A stretch of 64,000 nt of DNA from an uncultured Veillonella sp. (GTDB lineage: Bacteria > Bacillota > Negativicutes > Veillonellales > Veillonellaceae): positions 1 through 64,000 of the forward strand of contig UPXS01000011.1 of the NCBI GenBank assembly GCA_900538355.1, read 5' to 3'. The first letter of the stretch is position 1; every line of letters starts with the position of its first letter. The position numbers and the translations under genes were made by a program. Below are positions 1-8,094 of the stretch, one piece after another. Below the pieces are notes generated by a model. It searched no databases and was not told where the DNA came from. It worked only from the letters and a program-made list of their open reading frames with translations.

Positions 1-25
1 AGTATATAGTATCTACCTCACTACA

Positions 26-757
26 TCAAGGAGAGATATATTTTTTCGTAGCTAGCCGCTTTCTTACGGCAGAAGTAGAACAGCCCATCATCTGAGCGAT
101 TTTAGCAACACCATAGCCTTGAGCACGTAAGTTTTTTATTCTATTTTCGTCTAATTCTAATGTATTTGAACGAATTTCTATACCCTGCTCCCGTAAATAC
201 ATGGCCACCGTGGACCCTCGTATACCATAAGCTAACCCTATATCATCTGTACTCATATGATGATGAATATACAAGTACGACATCTCATCCACCTTTCGAG
301 ATGTTTTTGCTTTAAGCGTTGTGCACATTCCCATATGCCGCAACACATGATGTACTTTCCATCGAGATATGCCATACATACGCGCAATAGAGTCTGAAGT
401 ATTTCCACTTTTATAGGCCCTACAAATACGTACCGGATCGATAGCTATATTCTTTGACGATCGTTGACAAGCCAATCCATATTCTTTCATACGGCTTGCC
501 ATCGTCGTAATCGATACATCATAACGCTTTGCTAAAGAATGTAATGACCACTTACCTGACTCATATAGAGCTTGTACATGAACCATATTTATATCCTTCT
601 TCAACGGCCTTCGCTCAATATCATATGCCTTCATACGCCGCATAATAGTATCCACACTACACTGGAAATACTCTGCCACCTCGCGAACACTCCACTGTTT
701 CTCTACATATAATTGTTCCAGTAACTGTTTAGGTATAACGCGCACATTACGATACAT
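26..757 (-). CDS. Tandem helix-turn-helix repeat protein
   Basis: I recognise no named family. The 243-residue protein is almost entirely five consecutive units of about 47 residues (roughly residues 9-49, 58-98, 107-145, 156-196, 202-238), each with a resolvase/sigma-like helix-turn-helix core: WSVREVAEYF, WSLHSLAKRY, NTSDSIARMYG, MSTDDIGLAYG, YGVAKIAQMMG. No catalytic, ligand-binding or membrane segment is visible. Basic linkers such as ERRPLKK separate the units. The ATG follows a good AAAGGTGATAGT site. It could be a modular DNA-binding protein reading a long site, or a degenerate recombinase-derived HTH chain. DNA binding is inferred from the fold only. What lies beyond its 3' end is outside the window. 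Confidence 0.8.
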   Translation of the reverse strand: MYRNVRVIPKQLLEQLYVEKQWSVREVAEYFQCSVDTIMRRMKAYDIERRPLKKDINMVHVQALYESGKWSLHSLAKRYDVSITTMASRMKEYGLACQRSSKNIAIDPVRICRAYKSGNTSDSIARMYGISRWKVHHVLRHMGMCTTLKAKTSRKVDEMSYLYIHHHMSTDDIGLAYGIRGSTVAMYLREQGIEIRSNTLELDENRIKNLRAQGYGVAKIAQMMGCSTSAVRKRLATKKYISP

Positions 758-830
758 ACTATCACCTTTCCTTATGGACGAACTCCTTTCCCTATTATTG
801 TGAAAGTTCCATCAAAAAAAGACAATAAAA

Positions 831-874
831 AAGAGGTTCCTAATAGTCACATAGGTGACCAATAGGAACCTCTT
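831..874 (-). terminator. Intrinsic terminator with conserved inner hairpin
   Basis: A 12-bp stem (AAGAGGTTCCTA with TAGGAACCTCTT) encloses an inner GTCAC-ATAG-GTGAC hairpin and is followed on the minus strand by a T-rich tract. It probably ends the nfeD-floA transcript. The inner loop is shared with the element at 21573-21612. The rest of the 296-base gap at 758-1053 shows nothing else I can name. Confidence 0.65.
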
Positions 875-1053
875 TCCATATGTAATTATATGCACCACAT
901 AGGATATGTGCCATTATAATTGCTATACAACATCTATCTGCAAATAACGATGATCATGGATTACCAATATTACCAATAATCCAGTAGCCGTTATGACCAA
1001 TATTTTAATAGCCATATTTTCTAATGACTAATAAATATATTGGCTAACCCAAC

Positions 1054-1809
1054 TTAACGATATCTGCGTTCAAGAGCCTTAGGCTTACTTAAGATAATAG
1101 ACCATTTCATGCCTTCTTTTAGAGCATGATTTGATATACGTTTATGACTTGATGTATGAACACTCGTCGAAGTGATTGGCGAAGTCGTTACCACATTCGT
1201 ATCAAGGAGTACCTTTCCTTCTTTAGAAGCCTTATCTCGCTTGAATTCGGCCAATCGTTCACTTAAGGTTGGACCTGTAACAGACTCTCTACTTAAACGA
1301 GTTGTACTCGTACTAAAGCCAGTTGATTTACTTGAAGTTTTCTTGGATGAAACATGAGTCCCTTGTTGCGTTGTAGACGCTTCATCGTAATGATGCTCAG
1401 AAGCTAAAACTGTTTGAGCTTTATCATTATTTTGATGCTCTTCAACATGTTTTTCAGATGTCTCCGAATCATCATATTGAAACAGTCTTCCCCCCTTCGG
1501 TCTTAAGGGAGCCTCAGGATGCTGATTCTCAATCGGCCTATTTTTAAATATTTCTCGATAGAAATCATCATCATACAACAAGTCCTCAGGCGAAGGTTCT
1601 ACAGGCTTTTTCTCTATAGAGATACCATATTCACGTTCCATATCTTCCCAAGTCTGGCCAGAACTCGAACTTTCATAGTTATCATACTCATCAGACTCTT
1701 CTGTATTCTTGCTTTTTATAATAGAAAAAGCAATATACGCGATGATACCTAGAACAAATATAGGGTTATGCGAAAAGATGGATAGCACAGAAGACAAAAT
1801 AGAGTCCAT
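1054..1809 (-). CDS. Membrane-anchored hypothetical protein of flotillin operon
   Basis: Function unknown. The 251-residue protein has one N-terminal hydrophobic segment (about residues 12-32, FVLGIIAYIAFSIIK) followed by a long low-complexity, charged and Ser/Thr-rich tail with no recognised domain. The tail contains an acidic stretch (EESDEYDNYESSSS) and a Ser/Thr-rich region near 145-175. It is the last gene after nfeD and floA, 8 bases downstream of the floA stop, and has its own AGGAGTAGCT ribosome binding site. Its context suggests a membrane microdomain partner, but this is inference from position only. Confidence 0.7.
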   Translation of the reverse strand: MDSILSSVLSIFSHNPIFVLGIIAYIAFSIIKSKNTEESDEYDNYESSSSGQTWEDMEREYGISIEKKPVEPSPEDLLYDDDFYREIFKNRPIENQHPEAPLRPKGGRLFQYDDSETSEKHVEEHQNNDKAQTVLASEHHYDEASTTQQGTHVSSKKTSSKSTGFSTSTTRLSRESVTGPTLSERLAEFKRDKASKEGKVLLDTNVVTTSPITSTSVHTSSHKRISNHALKEGMKWSIILSKPKALERRYR

Positions 1810-1817
1810 AGCTACTC

Positions 1818-2774
1818 CTATTCACTATCTGCTAAGTTTTCACGCATTTTAGTGTCTGCAATAATATTATTCATATTGTAGTAATCCATAACGCCAAGAT
1901 TACCATTTCTGAAAGCTTCTGCCAATGCTTTAGGAACTTCAGCTTGCGCTTCCACAACCTTAGCTTGCATGTCTTGTGTTTTAGCACGCATTTCTTGTTC
2001 TGTCGCAACAGCCATAGCACGACGTTCTTCGGCGCGAGCTTGCGCGATTTTCTTATCCGCTTCCGCTTGGTCAGTTTGCAATTGAGCACCGATGTTACGT
2101 CCTACGTCTACGTCCGCAATATCAATGGACAAGATTTCAAATGCAGTCCCCGCATCAAGGCCTTTACCCAATACAGTACGGGAGATGTGGTCTGGATTTT
2201 CCAATACATCTGTATGCTCTTCAGAGGAACCTACAGTTGTTACGATACCTTCACCAACGCGGGCAATGATGGTAGCTTCACCAGCACCACCAACGAGACG
2301 ATCAATATTAGCACGTACAGTTACACGAGCACGAACCTTGAGTTCGATACCATTTTTAGCTACTGCAGAAATAATTGGTGTTTCAATCACTTTAGGATTA
2401 ACGGACATTTGAACCGCTTCCAATACATCACGACCTGCAAGGTCGATAGCTGCAGAACGTTCGAATGTCAAAGGAATAGATGCGCGTTCAGCGGCGATCA
2501 AAGCATCGACAACGCGGTCAACGTCACCACCTGCAAGGTAATGCGCTTCAAGCTGATTTACATTAACATCAAGACCTGCTTTATTTGCTTTAATCAAAGG
2601 CATTACGATTTGAGATGGATTTACACGACGCAAGCGCATACCTACGAGTGTAAAGATACCAACATTAACGCCTGCTGCAAGAGCAGATACCCAAAGGCCT
2701 AATGGCACAACATACAAGAACACCATAATCCCAATCAGTAGAATGGGAATCAAAATTAAAATACCTACATCCAT
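1818..2774 (-). CDS. floA: Flotillin-like protein FloA
   Basis: Bacterial flotillin FloA (YqfA family), a scaffold of functional membrane microdomains. The protein starts with a hydrophobic hairpin (LILIPILLIGIMVFLYVV and a second segment near 30-50), then a SPFH/PHB-like core with the family's MPLIKANKAGLDVNVNQLEAHYLAGG region, and an Ala/Glu-rich coiled coil around residues 235-290 (KKIAQARAEERRAMAV). The length of about 318 residues is typical. The start at 2774 is preferred because GGAGGTTATT precedes it and lies inside the longer ORF. It follows nfeD by 36 bases, the usual floA-nfeD pairing in Firmicutes. Confidence 0.93.
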   Translation of the reverse strand: MDVGILILIPILLIGIMVFLYVVPLGLWVSALAAGVNVGIFTLVGMRLRRVNPSQIVMPLIKANKAGLDVNVNQLEAHYLAGGDVDRVVDALIAAERASIPLTFERSAAIDLAGRDVLEAVQMSVNPKVIETPIISAVAKNGIELKVRARVTVRANIDRLVGGAGEATIIARVGEGIVTTVGSSEEHTDVLENPDHISRTVLGKGLDAGTAFEILSIDIADVDVGRNIGAQLQTDQAEADKKIAQARAEERRAMAVATEQEMRAKTQDMQAKVVEAQAEVPKALAEAFRNGNLGVMDYYNMNNIIADTKMRENLADSE

Positions 2775-2810
2775 AATAACCTCCATTATATACGACGATG
2801 TGGTGAAAGC

Positions 2811-3275
2811 TTAATCGCGCTTTCTAACTATATTGCGGCCGCCCACAACACGAAGCACCACAATAGGTGAACCGGCATCGATGAAGTCCCCTTCGGTCAC
2901 AACATCCACCAAATTACCATCAATTTTAGCAATACCTGCAGGGCGTAGTGTAGTATGAGCTACGCCTTCTTTACCGACTAAATCATCTAATACATCATTA
3001 GATACATAACCAGCTTTTGTCGTAGATCGTTGCCCTAAGGTAAACAATTTGCCTATCCAAGTCTTTTCAAAGTGATTAAAGAACACGATGACAAGGACAA
3101 TTAACAAGGCAGTTAATCCTAGTACGGCATATAGTGCCACCGTACCTTCCCCAAGCGCTTCAAAAACACCCCATAGGAATGCACAATAACCAATGAGTCC
3201 CAAAATACCACCTGGAACAACGAGTTCTACAGCCATTAGGGCAATCCCTATAGCCATCCATACTAAAAACTCCAT
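2811..3275 (-). CDS. nfeD: NfeD family membrane protein
   Basis: Short NfeD (NfeD1b type): three to four transmembrane segments in the first 75 residues followed by a C-terminal OB-fold domain of about 70 residues (VGKEGVAHTTLRPAGIAKIDGNLVDV). It lacks the ClpP-like protease domain of long NfeD proteins. NfeD proteins are encoded beside flotillins and are thought to act with them in membrane microdomains. Start at 3275 has a GAGAGGAGGGCCT ribosome binding site; the upstream TTG start would place that site within the coding region. First gene of the nfeD-floA-orf operon. Confidence 0.9.
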   Translation of the reverse strand: MEFLVWMAIGIALMAVELVVPGGILGLIGYCAFLWGVFEALGEGTVALYAVLGLTALLIVLVIVFFNHFEKTWIGKLFTLGQRSTTKAGYVSNDVLDDLVGKEGVAHTTLRPAGIAKIDGNLVDVVTEGDFIDAGSPIVVLRVVGGRNIVRKRD

Positions 3276-3448
3276 AGGCCCTCCTCTCTTCAATTAATTT
3301 TATACAACTTATATATTCATTATACAATATAAAGAATAAATTATAAAGATAACCCTTATCATATAAATCTATTTCATATCAAATATTCTTACATCCTAAA
3401 CCTATTCAGTTCACAAGTATTAAACGATGATATTTATAAGATAATAAA

Positions 3449-3489
3449 AACGACTACTTTCACAGGTCTTACCTGATTCAGTAGTCGTT
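3449..3489 (-). terminator. Intrinsic terminator after the permease gene
   Basis: A stem AACGACTACT / AGTAGTCGTT with an inner CAGGT-AAG-ACCTG hairpin is followed by TTTTATTATC on the minus strand. It lies 84 bases after the stop of the uracil/xanthine permease gene. The remainder of 3276-3572 is AT-rich and should hold the nfeD promoter, which I could not place with confidence. Confidence 0.7.
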
Positions 3490-3572
3490 ACTTATACAGT
3501 ATATTAGTTTAATGTTTCAATATTATCTACTAACATCGTAAGATACTATTGTATCACTGGACTTAAAATCGA

Positions 3573-4856
3573 TTATACTTCTGTTTTTTTCAATTGGTCA
3601 TTACCAACGCCTGTTTTTTGAAGGATCAATAGGATGATACTCATTGCCATGCCTACTACAGTCGCAAGGCCCATGCCCTTCAACACAACAGGACCTACAG
3701 CAAGTTCAGCACCGCTAAGGCCTACAACAAGGATAACAGATGTTAAGATCATGTTCACAGGATTTGTATAATCTACTTTGCGTTCTACAAGCATGCGCAA
3801 ACCAGATGCTGCAATGATACCGAACAAGAGAATGGATACACCACCCATAACTGGTACTGGGATAGCATGGATAAGAGCAGCTACTTTACCTACAAAGGAG
3901 ATAATCATAGCAAGAACGGCAGCACCGCCGATAACCCATACACTGAAGCAACGTGTGATAGCAAGAACGCCGATGTTTTCACCATATGTCGTGTTTGGTG
4001 TAGCACCAAAGAAACCAGATAAGATGTTCGCAAGACCATCACCGAGCAAAGAACGTTGTAAGCCTGGTTCTTTCATCAAGTCTTTAGACACGATATTACT
4101 AGTTACAACTAAGTGACCTACATGTTCTGCAAATACTACGAAGAGTGCTGGCATAATCATGATGATTGCATTGATATCAAATACAGGCATGCCATAGAAC
4201 TGAGGTAAGGAGAACCAAGGTGCAGCCTCTACGCCAGAGAAATCAACAACGCCCATAAAGGCAGATAAGATATAACCAGCAACAACGCCGATAAGAACAG
4301 GGATTACAGCTAAGAAGCCACGGAACACAACAGTACCAAGCAAGGTAACAACTAAGGAAAACATAGAAATAAATACTGCTTGGCTATGGCTCATGCCCAA
4401 GTCTTGATTACCAATAAGACCAGACATACTCATCGCTACTGGAGCCAACTCCAAGCCGATAATAGCAACGATAGCACCCATGGCAGCCGGTGGGAATAAC
4501 TTATCAATCCAACGAGTACCAATATAGCGAACTAGAACGGATAAAATCACAAAGGATAAACCAAATACAACGAAGGCACCTTTAGCTGCCTCATAACCAA
4601 GGCCGGCAGATAATACACCAGCTACAGGAGCAATGAAAGCAAAGCTAGAACCGAGGTATGCAGGGATTTTACCTTTACATACGAACAGGTATAACAATGT
4701 GCCGATACCATTCATAAATAAAGCCGTTGCAGGATCTACTTTTAACAAATATGGTACTAATACAGTAGAGCCAAACATAGCAAATAAATGTTGGAAACTA
4801 AGTGGCAACATACGGCCCCAAGATGGGCGCTCTTGAATATCAATATAATCCTTCAT
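3573..4856 (-). CDS. uraA: Uracil/xanthine permease (NCS2 family)
   Basis: Nucleobase:cation symporter-2 family transporter of 427 residues with about 12-14 hydrophobic segments. It begins with the uracil-permease style DIQERPSWGRMLPLSFQHLFAMFGSTVLVP and has the NCS2 substrate region FAEHVGHLVVTSNI and the GATPNTTYGENIGVLAITR signature (around residues 285-305) typical of UraA/PyrP. Uracil is the most likely substrate; xanthine cannot be excluded. It appears monocistronic, between the SEDS gene upstream and a terminator downstream. A GAGAGGAAAAA ribosome binding site precedes the ATG. I saw no clear PyrR leader or purine riboswitch in the 110 bases upstream. Confidence 0.88.
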   Translation of the reverse strand: MKDYIDIQERPSWGRMLPLSFQHLFAMFGSTVLVPYLLKVDPATALFMNGIGTLLYLFVCKGKIPAYLGSSFAFIAPVAGVLSAGLGYEAAKGAFVVFGLSFVILSVLVRYIGTRWIDKLFPPAAMGAIVAIIGLELAPVAMSMSGLIGNQDLGMSHSQAVFISMFSLVVTLLGTVVFRGFLAVIPVLIGVVAGYILSAFMGVVDFSGVEAAPWFSLPQFYGMPVFDINAIIMIMPALFVVFAEHVGHLVVTSNIVSKDLMKEPGLQRSLLGDGLANILSGFFGATPNTTYGENIGVLAITRCFSVWVIGGAAVLAMIISFVGKVAALIHAIPVPVMGGVSILLFGIIAASGLRMLVERKVDYTNPVNMILTSVILVVGLSGAELAVGPVVLKGMGLATVVGMAMSIILLILQKTGVGNDQLKKTEV

Positions 4857-4966
4857 TTTTTCCTCTCACCACAATAACAACACTAGGTTCCAATACCATA
4901 CCATATGCGATATAGCATTGGAATTTACACATATATGTTACTCTTATAAAATATAAGAATTACACA

Positions 4967-6310
4967 TCAATTTTTAGGTCTTGGACGTCTACGCGTTGGC
5001 CTTCTAGACTCTCTAGGTCTGAACGGGCCAGGCATTTCAGTCTTGTCTGTTTCTGGAGTCGCCTTAGGTTTGAAGCGACTTTGTGTCTCTTCACGCAAGG
5101 ATGGTAAATCCTCAGTCGTACCAACTTGTTTTACACCTTCTACATTACGGCGGCCAACGCTAGCTAATAAGCCTATGGCCATAAAGTTCATTAACAATGA
5201 AGAACCACCATAACTAATAAATGGCAAAGGCACACCTGTTACCGGCATAATGCCGCAAACCATGGCAATATTAAATAAGGCTTGGCCACTGATGAGCAAG
5301 GTTATGCCCATAGCTAACCATCTGCCAAATTCATCACGAGATTTATTAGCAATACGGAACCCAAAGTATGTAAAGGCCGTTACCAAGAGAACGACAAAGA
5401 CAGCACCGACAAAGCCCATTTCTTGAGCCCACACAGCAAATGCAAAATCGGTATGTGCCTCTGGTAAGTAAAAGTACTTAGATGTACCTTGCATAAAGCC
5501 TTCCCCAAGAATACCACCAGAACCTACGGCCAAAAGACCTTGTACAGTTTGATAGCCCATATCTTGCGCATGAGGCCAAGGATCGAACCAAGACTGAATC
5601 CGTTCCCAACGATATGGTGACATACGAGCTGCAATGAAGCCTATCACACCAGCTACGGCAAAGGCACCACCAAAGAATCGCCCATCAAAGCCTGCCAAGT
5701 AAATTAGTATGAAGGAGAACCCAAAAATTAGTACAGTGGTCCCCATATCTGGTTGCAAGATTGTTAGAACCGCAAAGATTATAGGCCAAACTAACATTGG
5801 CAACATATAACCTACCCGTTCTCCCACGTAACCTTGTAAATTCGTTAGTGGGTTATTATATCTCGCTTTTCCCCATTTTCTCATTGTACTCAACTTAGCC
5901 GATGTCCATATTATGGCCGCTAACTTAGCAAATTCCGATGGCTGTATCGATACGGGACCGATAACAATCCACCGGCGAGCACCATTAATGACAGAGCCCG
6001 CCACTAGGACTAACACCATACCTATGAGTGTTACAATCATAATGCGTTGCAACATATGTGGCTTTTGTAGTTGTCTATAATCATACCGATATAACACTAC
6101 ACCTATTGCCATTGAAAACAATAGGAACCCCATATGTTTTGTAAAGTAGCCTAAGAGCCCTGTATTTTCGTAAATAGAGCTTATATAGGTGGCACTGAAG
6201 ATATTTACACTACCTATAATCGTGATGAGCAATATAGGTAAAAGCATACCTTGTAAATCATTTTTAAAGAGTGAGCCCCACCGACTATCCCCCTTATTCG
6301 GTGTTTCCAT
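4967..6310 (-). CDS. SEDS family peptidoglycan glycosyltransferase (FtsW/RodA)
   Basis: Shape, elongation, division and sporulation (SEDS) protein that polymerises lipid II at the membrane together with a class B PBP. It has about ten transmembrane segments, the VINGARRWIVIGPVSIQPSEFAK motif and the C-terminal GVPLPFISYGGSSLL motif. A basic, proline-rich cytoplasmic tail (about residues 390-447, ending PTRRRPRPKN) is longer than in most homologues. FtsW and RodA cannot be told apart safely here; no neighbouring mre or fts genes help. It starts 2 bases after the trmB stop with an AAGGAGGCTTAAT site, so the two are probably cotranscribed. Confidence 0.9.
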   Translation of the reverse strand: METPNKGDSRWGSLFKNDLQGMLLPILLITIIGSVNIFSATYISSIYENTGLLGYFTKHMGFLLFSMAIGVVLYRYDYRQLQKPHMLQRIMIVTLIGMVLVLVAGSVINGARRWIVIGPVSIQPSEFAKLAAIIWTSAKLSTMRKWGKARYNNPLTNLQGYVGERVGYMLPMLVWPIIFAVLTILQPDMGTTVLIFGFSFILIYLAGFDGRFFGGAFAVAGVIGFIAARMSPYRWERIQSWFDPWPHAQDMGYQTVQGLLAVGSGGILGEGFMQGTSKYFYLPEAHTDFAFAVWAQEMGFVGAVFVVLLVTAFTYFGFRIANKSRDEFGRWLAMGITLLISGQALFNIAMVCGIMPVTGVPLPFISYGGSSLLMNFMAIGLLASVGRRNVEGVKQVGTTEDLPSLREETQSRFKPKATPETDKTEMPGPFRPRESRRPTRRRPRPKN

Positions 6311-6311
6311 A

Positions 6312-6971
6312 TTAAGCCTCCTTTTGTACTTTTGGCTTAATTGCTTCTAAGCGGAAAATAGGTTGCCCTTTAGCACTGAACTTCTCTTCATACTCAGTTT
6401 TTACATTTGGAAGGTCTGTGCTATGTAAGTCATAGGTTACATTCTTAAGTTCCCAGCCACACTCTTTGAATTCTTCAAGAGAGAACATAAATAAACCTTC
6501 GTTATCCGTTTTAAAGTGAACCTCGCCACCATCTTTTAAAAGACGAGCATAACGATCGAGGAATGTATGGTATGTGAGGCGACGCTTAGCATGTTTTGCC
6601 TTAGGCCATGGATCACAGAAGTTAATGTAAAAACGATCTACTTCACCAGGCGCTACAACCTCTTCAATGCCAGCGATATCAAAGAGAGATACCTTAGCAT
6701 TATCACGTTCTGCTTCAAAAATCTTTTGAGCTGCATAATAAATTACGCCAATTTGCACTTCAAAACCTACAAAATTGGCATCTGGATACGCTTCAGACAT
6801 GCCTGCAATAAAACGTCCCTTACCTGTTCCAAGTTCCATATATAAAGGACGTTCAGGATGGGCAAATAACTCACGCCATTTGCCCTTGTACTGTTCTTGA
6901 CCAGACAAAATGATATGAGAGTCATATTCGTGAATAGCTTCATCAATCCACGGTTTTCTACGAAGGCGCAT
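6312..6971 (-). CDS. trmB: tRNA (guanine-N7-)-methyltransferase TrmB
   Basis: Class I SAM-dependent methyltransferase that makes m7G46 in tRNA variable loops. The 219-residue protein has the SAM-binding MELGTGKGRFIAGMS motif (about residue 45), the NFVGFEVQ segment, and the family signature FYINFCDPWPKAKHAKRRLT (about 135-155), where the DPWPK aspartate is catalytic. Length is typical. The ATG at 6971 follows GTAAGGAGAAAGT. It is the first gene of a two-gene unit with the SEDS gene. Confidence 0.95.
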   Translation of the reverse strand: MRLRRKPWIDEAIHEYDSHIILSGQEQYKGKWRELFAHPERPLYMELGTGKGRFIAGMSEAYPDANFVGFEVQIGVIYYAAQKIFEAERDNAKVSLFDIAGIEEVVAPGEVDRFYINFCDPWPKAKHAKRRLTYHTFLDRYARLLKDGGEVHFKTDNEGLFMFSLEEFKECGWELKNVTYDLHSTDLPNVKTEYEEKFSAKGQPIFRLEAIKPKVQKEA

Positions 6972-7096
6972 ACTTTCTCCTTACATCTATGTTAACGATT
7001 AATTATATCTATTATTACAGGTCATATACCTATCTTATTAATTATAGAAAAGGGGGAGTTAAACGTCAATTACATTTCCCTTATCAACCATATAAA

Positions 7097-7126
7097 AAAG
7101 ACCTACTTCCAAAGAAGTAGGTCTTT
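7097..7126 (-). terminator. Intrinsic terminator after the secreted protein gene
   Basis: A 13-bp perfect stem (AAAGACCTACTTC / GAAGTAGGTCTTT) with a 4-base loop, followed on the minus strand by TTTTTATATGG, begins a few bases after the stop at 7133. Confidence 0.85.
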
Positions 7127-7132
7127 ATATTC

Positions 7133-7816
7133 TTAGAAAATCAAAGATTCAAGATTTTCAATTTGATATTTGCTGAGGCCTAGCTCAGATAAACTCTTTT
7201 CAGATGCAGCGAATAGATTATTTTTACCTACACGCGTACCTAAAGCTGCGGCAGCAACCAATTCACGGTCCAACTTACCAAGGCGAGAGCGATTACGATT
7301 TTGCGGTTTTGGTTTCTTCATACGGAACGTATTGTATTGAACCGCTTCTTTTGTATCCTCATTTTTAGCCTTAGCCAAAGCAGCCCCATTAGTGCCATTC
7401 CCCAATAAAGCACTAAGTCCTGTTTGCTTTGGAACCATTTTTTCGTAATCAGCGCCAAACTCAGGACGCTCCTCACGTAATTGATCAAATGTAGCTAATG
7501 CTGCATTCATTTGCTTTAAACCAGCAGCAGAGTAAAGTTGACGAATCGCAATACTCACCTCTTGCGGTGTCAACGTACCTCGCTCAATAGCAGATGCGAT
7601 TGTACTTTTCAATGCACCTTGATCACCGGATGCCGTATAGCGACCGATATCAACCAAGTCTTTTTGACGTGCATTGAGTTCTTTAGGCGTATATATGTTT
7701 ATCTCAGATATAGACGGTGCCTGCTTAGAAGGCTGTTCTCCCGCCCCATTAGCCTCAGACATATAGCCACCGGCGACGATGGCCACGGCTAATGTTAAGG
7801 TTAATACTTTTTTCAA
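7133..7816 (-). CDS. Secreted hypothetical protein
   Basis: Unknown function. The 227-residue protein begins with a Sec signal peptide (MKKVLTLTLAVAIVAGGY, cleavage probably after SEANG). The mature part is helical and basic, with a central KKPKPQNRNRSRLGK stretch and a C-terminal ELVAAAALGTRVGKNNLFAASEKSLSEL region. I see no enzyme motif, lipobox or anchor, so it is probably periplasmic or outer-surface. The start codon appears to be TTG, preceded by AAAGGGAGATTG about 11 bases upstream. It has its own terminator and no obvious functional neighbours. Confidence 0.75.
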   Translation of the reverse strand: MKKVLTLTLAVAIVAGGYMSEANGAGEQPSKQAPSISEINIYTPKELNARQKDLVDIGRYTASGDQGALKSTIASAIERGTLTPQEVSIAIRQLYSAAGLKQMNAALATFDQLREERPEFGADYEKMVPKQTGLSALLGNGTNGAALAKAKNEDTKEAVQYNTFRMKKPKPQNRNRSRLGKLDRELVAAAALGTRVGKNNLFAASEKSLSELGLSKYQIENLESLIF

Positions 7817-8017
7817 CGTCTTACAATCTCCCTTTTCATTAATACTTACTTATATAATACTGTGATATTTTTGTACATTAACAACAAACTTGTTCTACTG
7901 TAATACATACTGTAGATAATATTATATAATACTTCATCTAATTTTTATAGTCCTATTCGAAAAAAATCTATAATCTTTTAACATTTTTTATATTTTTATA
8001 AAATATAACATTAAAAT

Positions 8018-8059
8018 AATGCAGTAGAAACCAAAAACTTACTAGATTTCTACTGCATT
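8018..8059 (-). terminator. Probable terminator of the DXS-like gene
   Basis: A 13-bp perfect inverted repeat (AATGCAGTAGAAA / TTTCTACTGCATT) with a 16-base loop sits about 35 bases past the stop at 8095. The T-tract on the minus strand is imperfect (ATTTTAATG). The surrounding 7817-8094 stretch is otherwise very AT-rich and empty. Confidence 0.6.
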
Positions 8060-8094
8060 TATAGAGAGAATTATTTATTTAATATTTTATCAAA

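Noticed and set aside
1944..2702. Plus-strand ORF of 252 codons
   Set aside because: Lies entirely antisense to floA; Cys/Tyr/Thr-rich translation typical of a shadow frame.
4857..4966. PyrR-binding leader or purine riboswitch before the uracil/xanthine permease
   Set aside because: No conserved motif of either could be matched in the 110-base gap.
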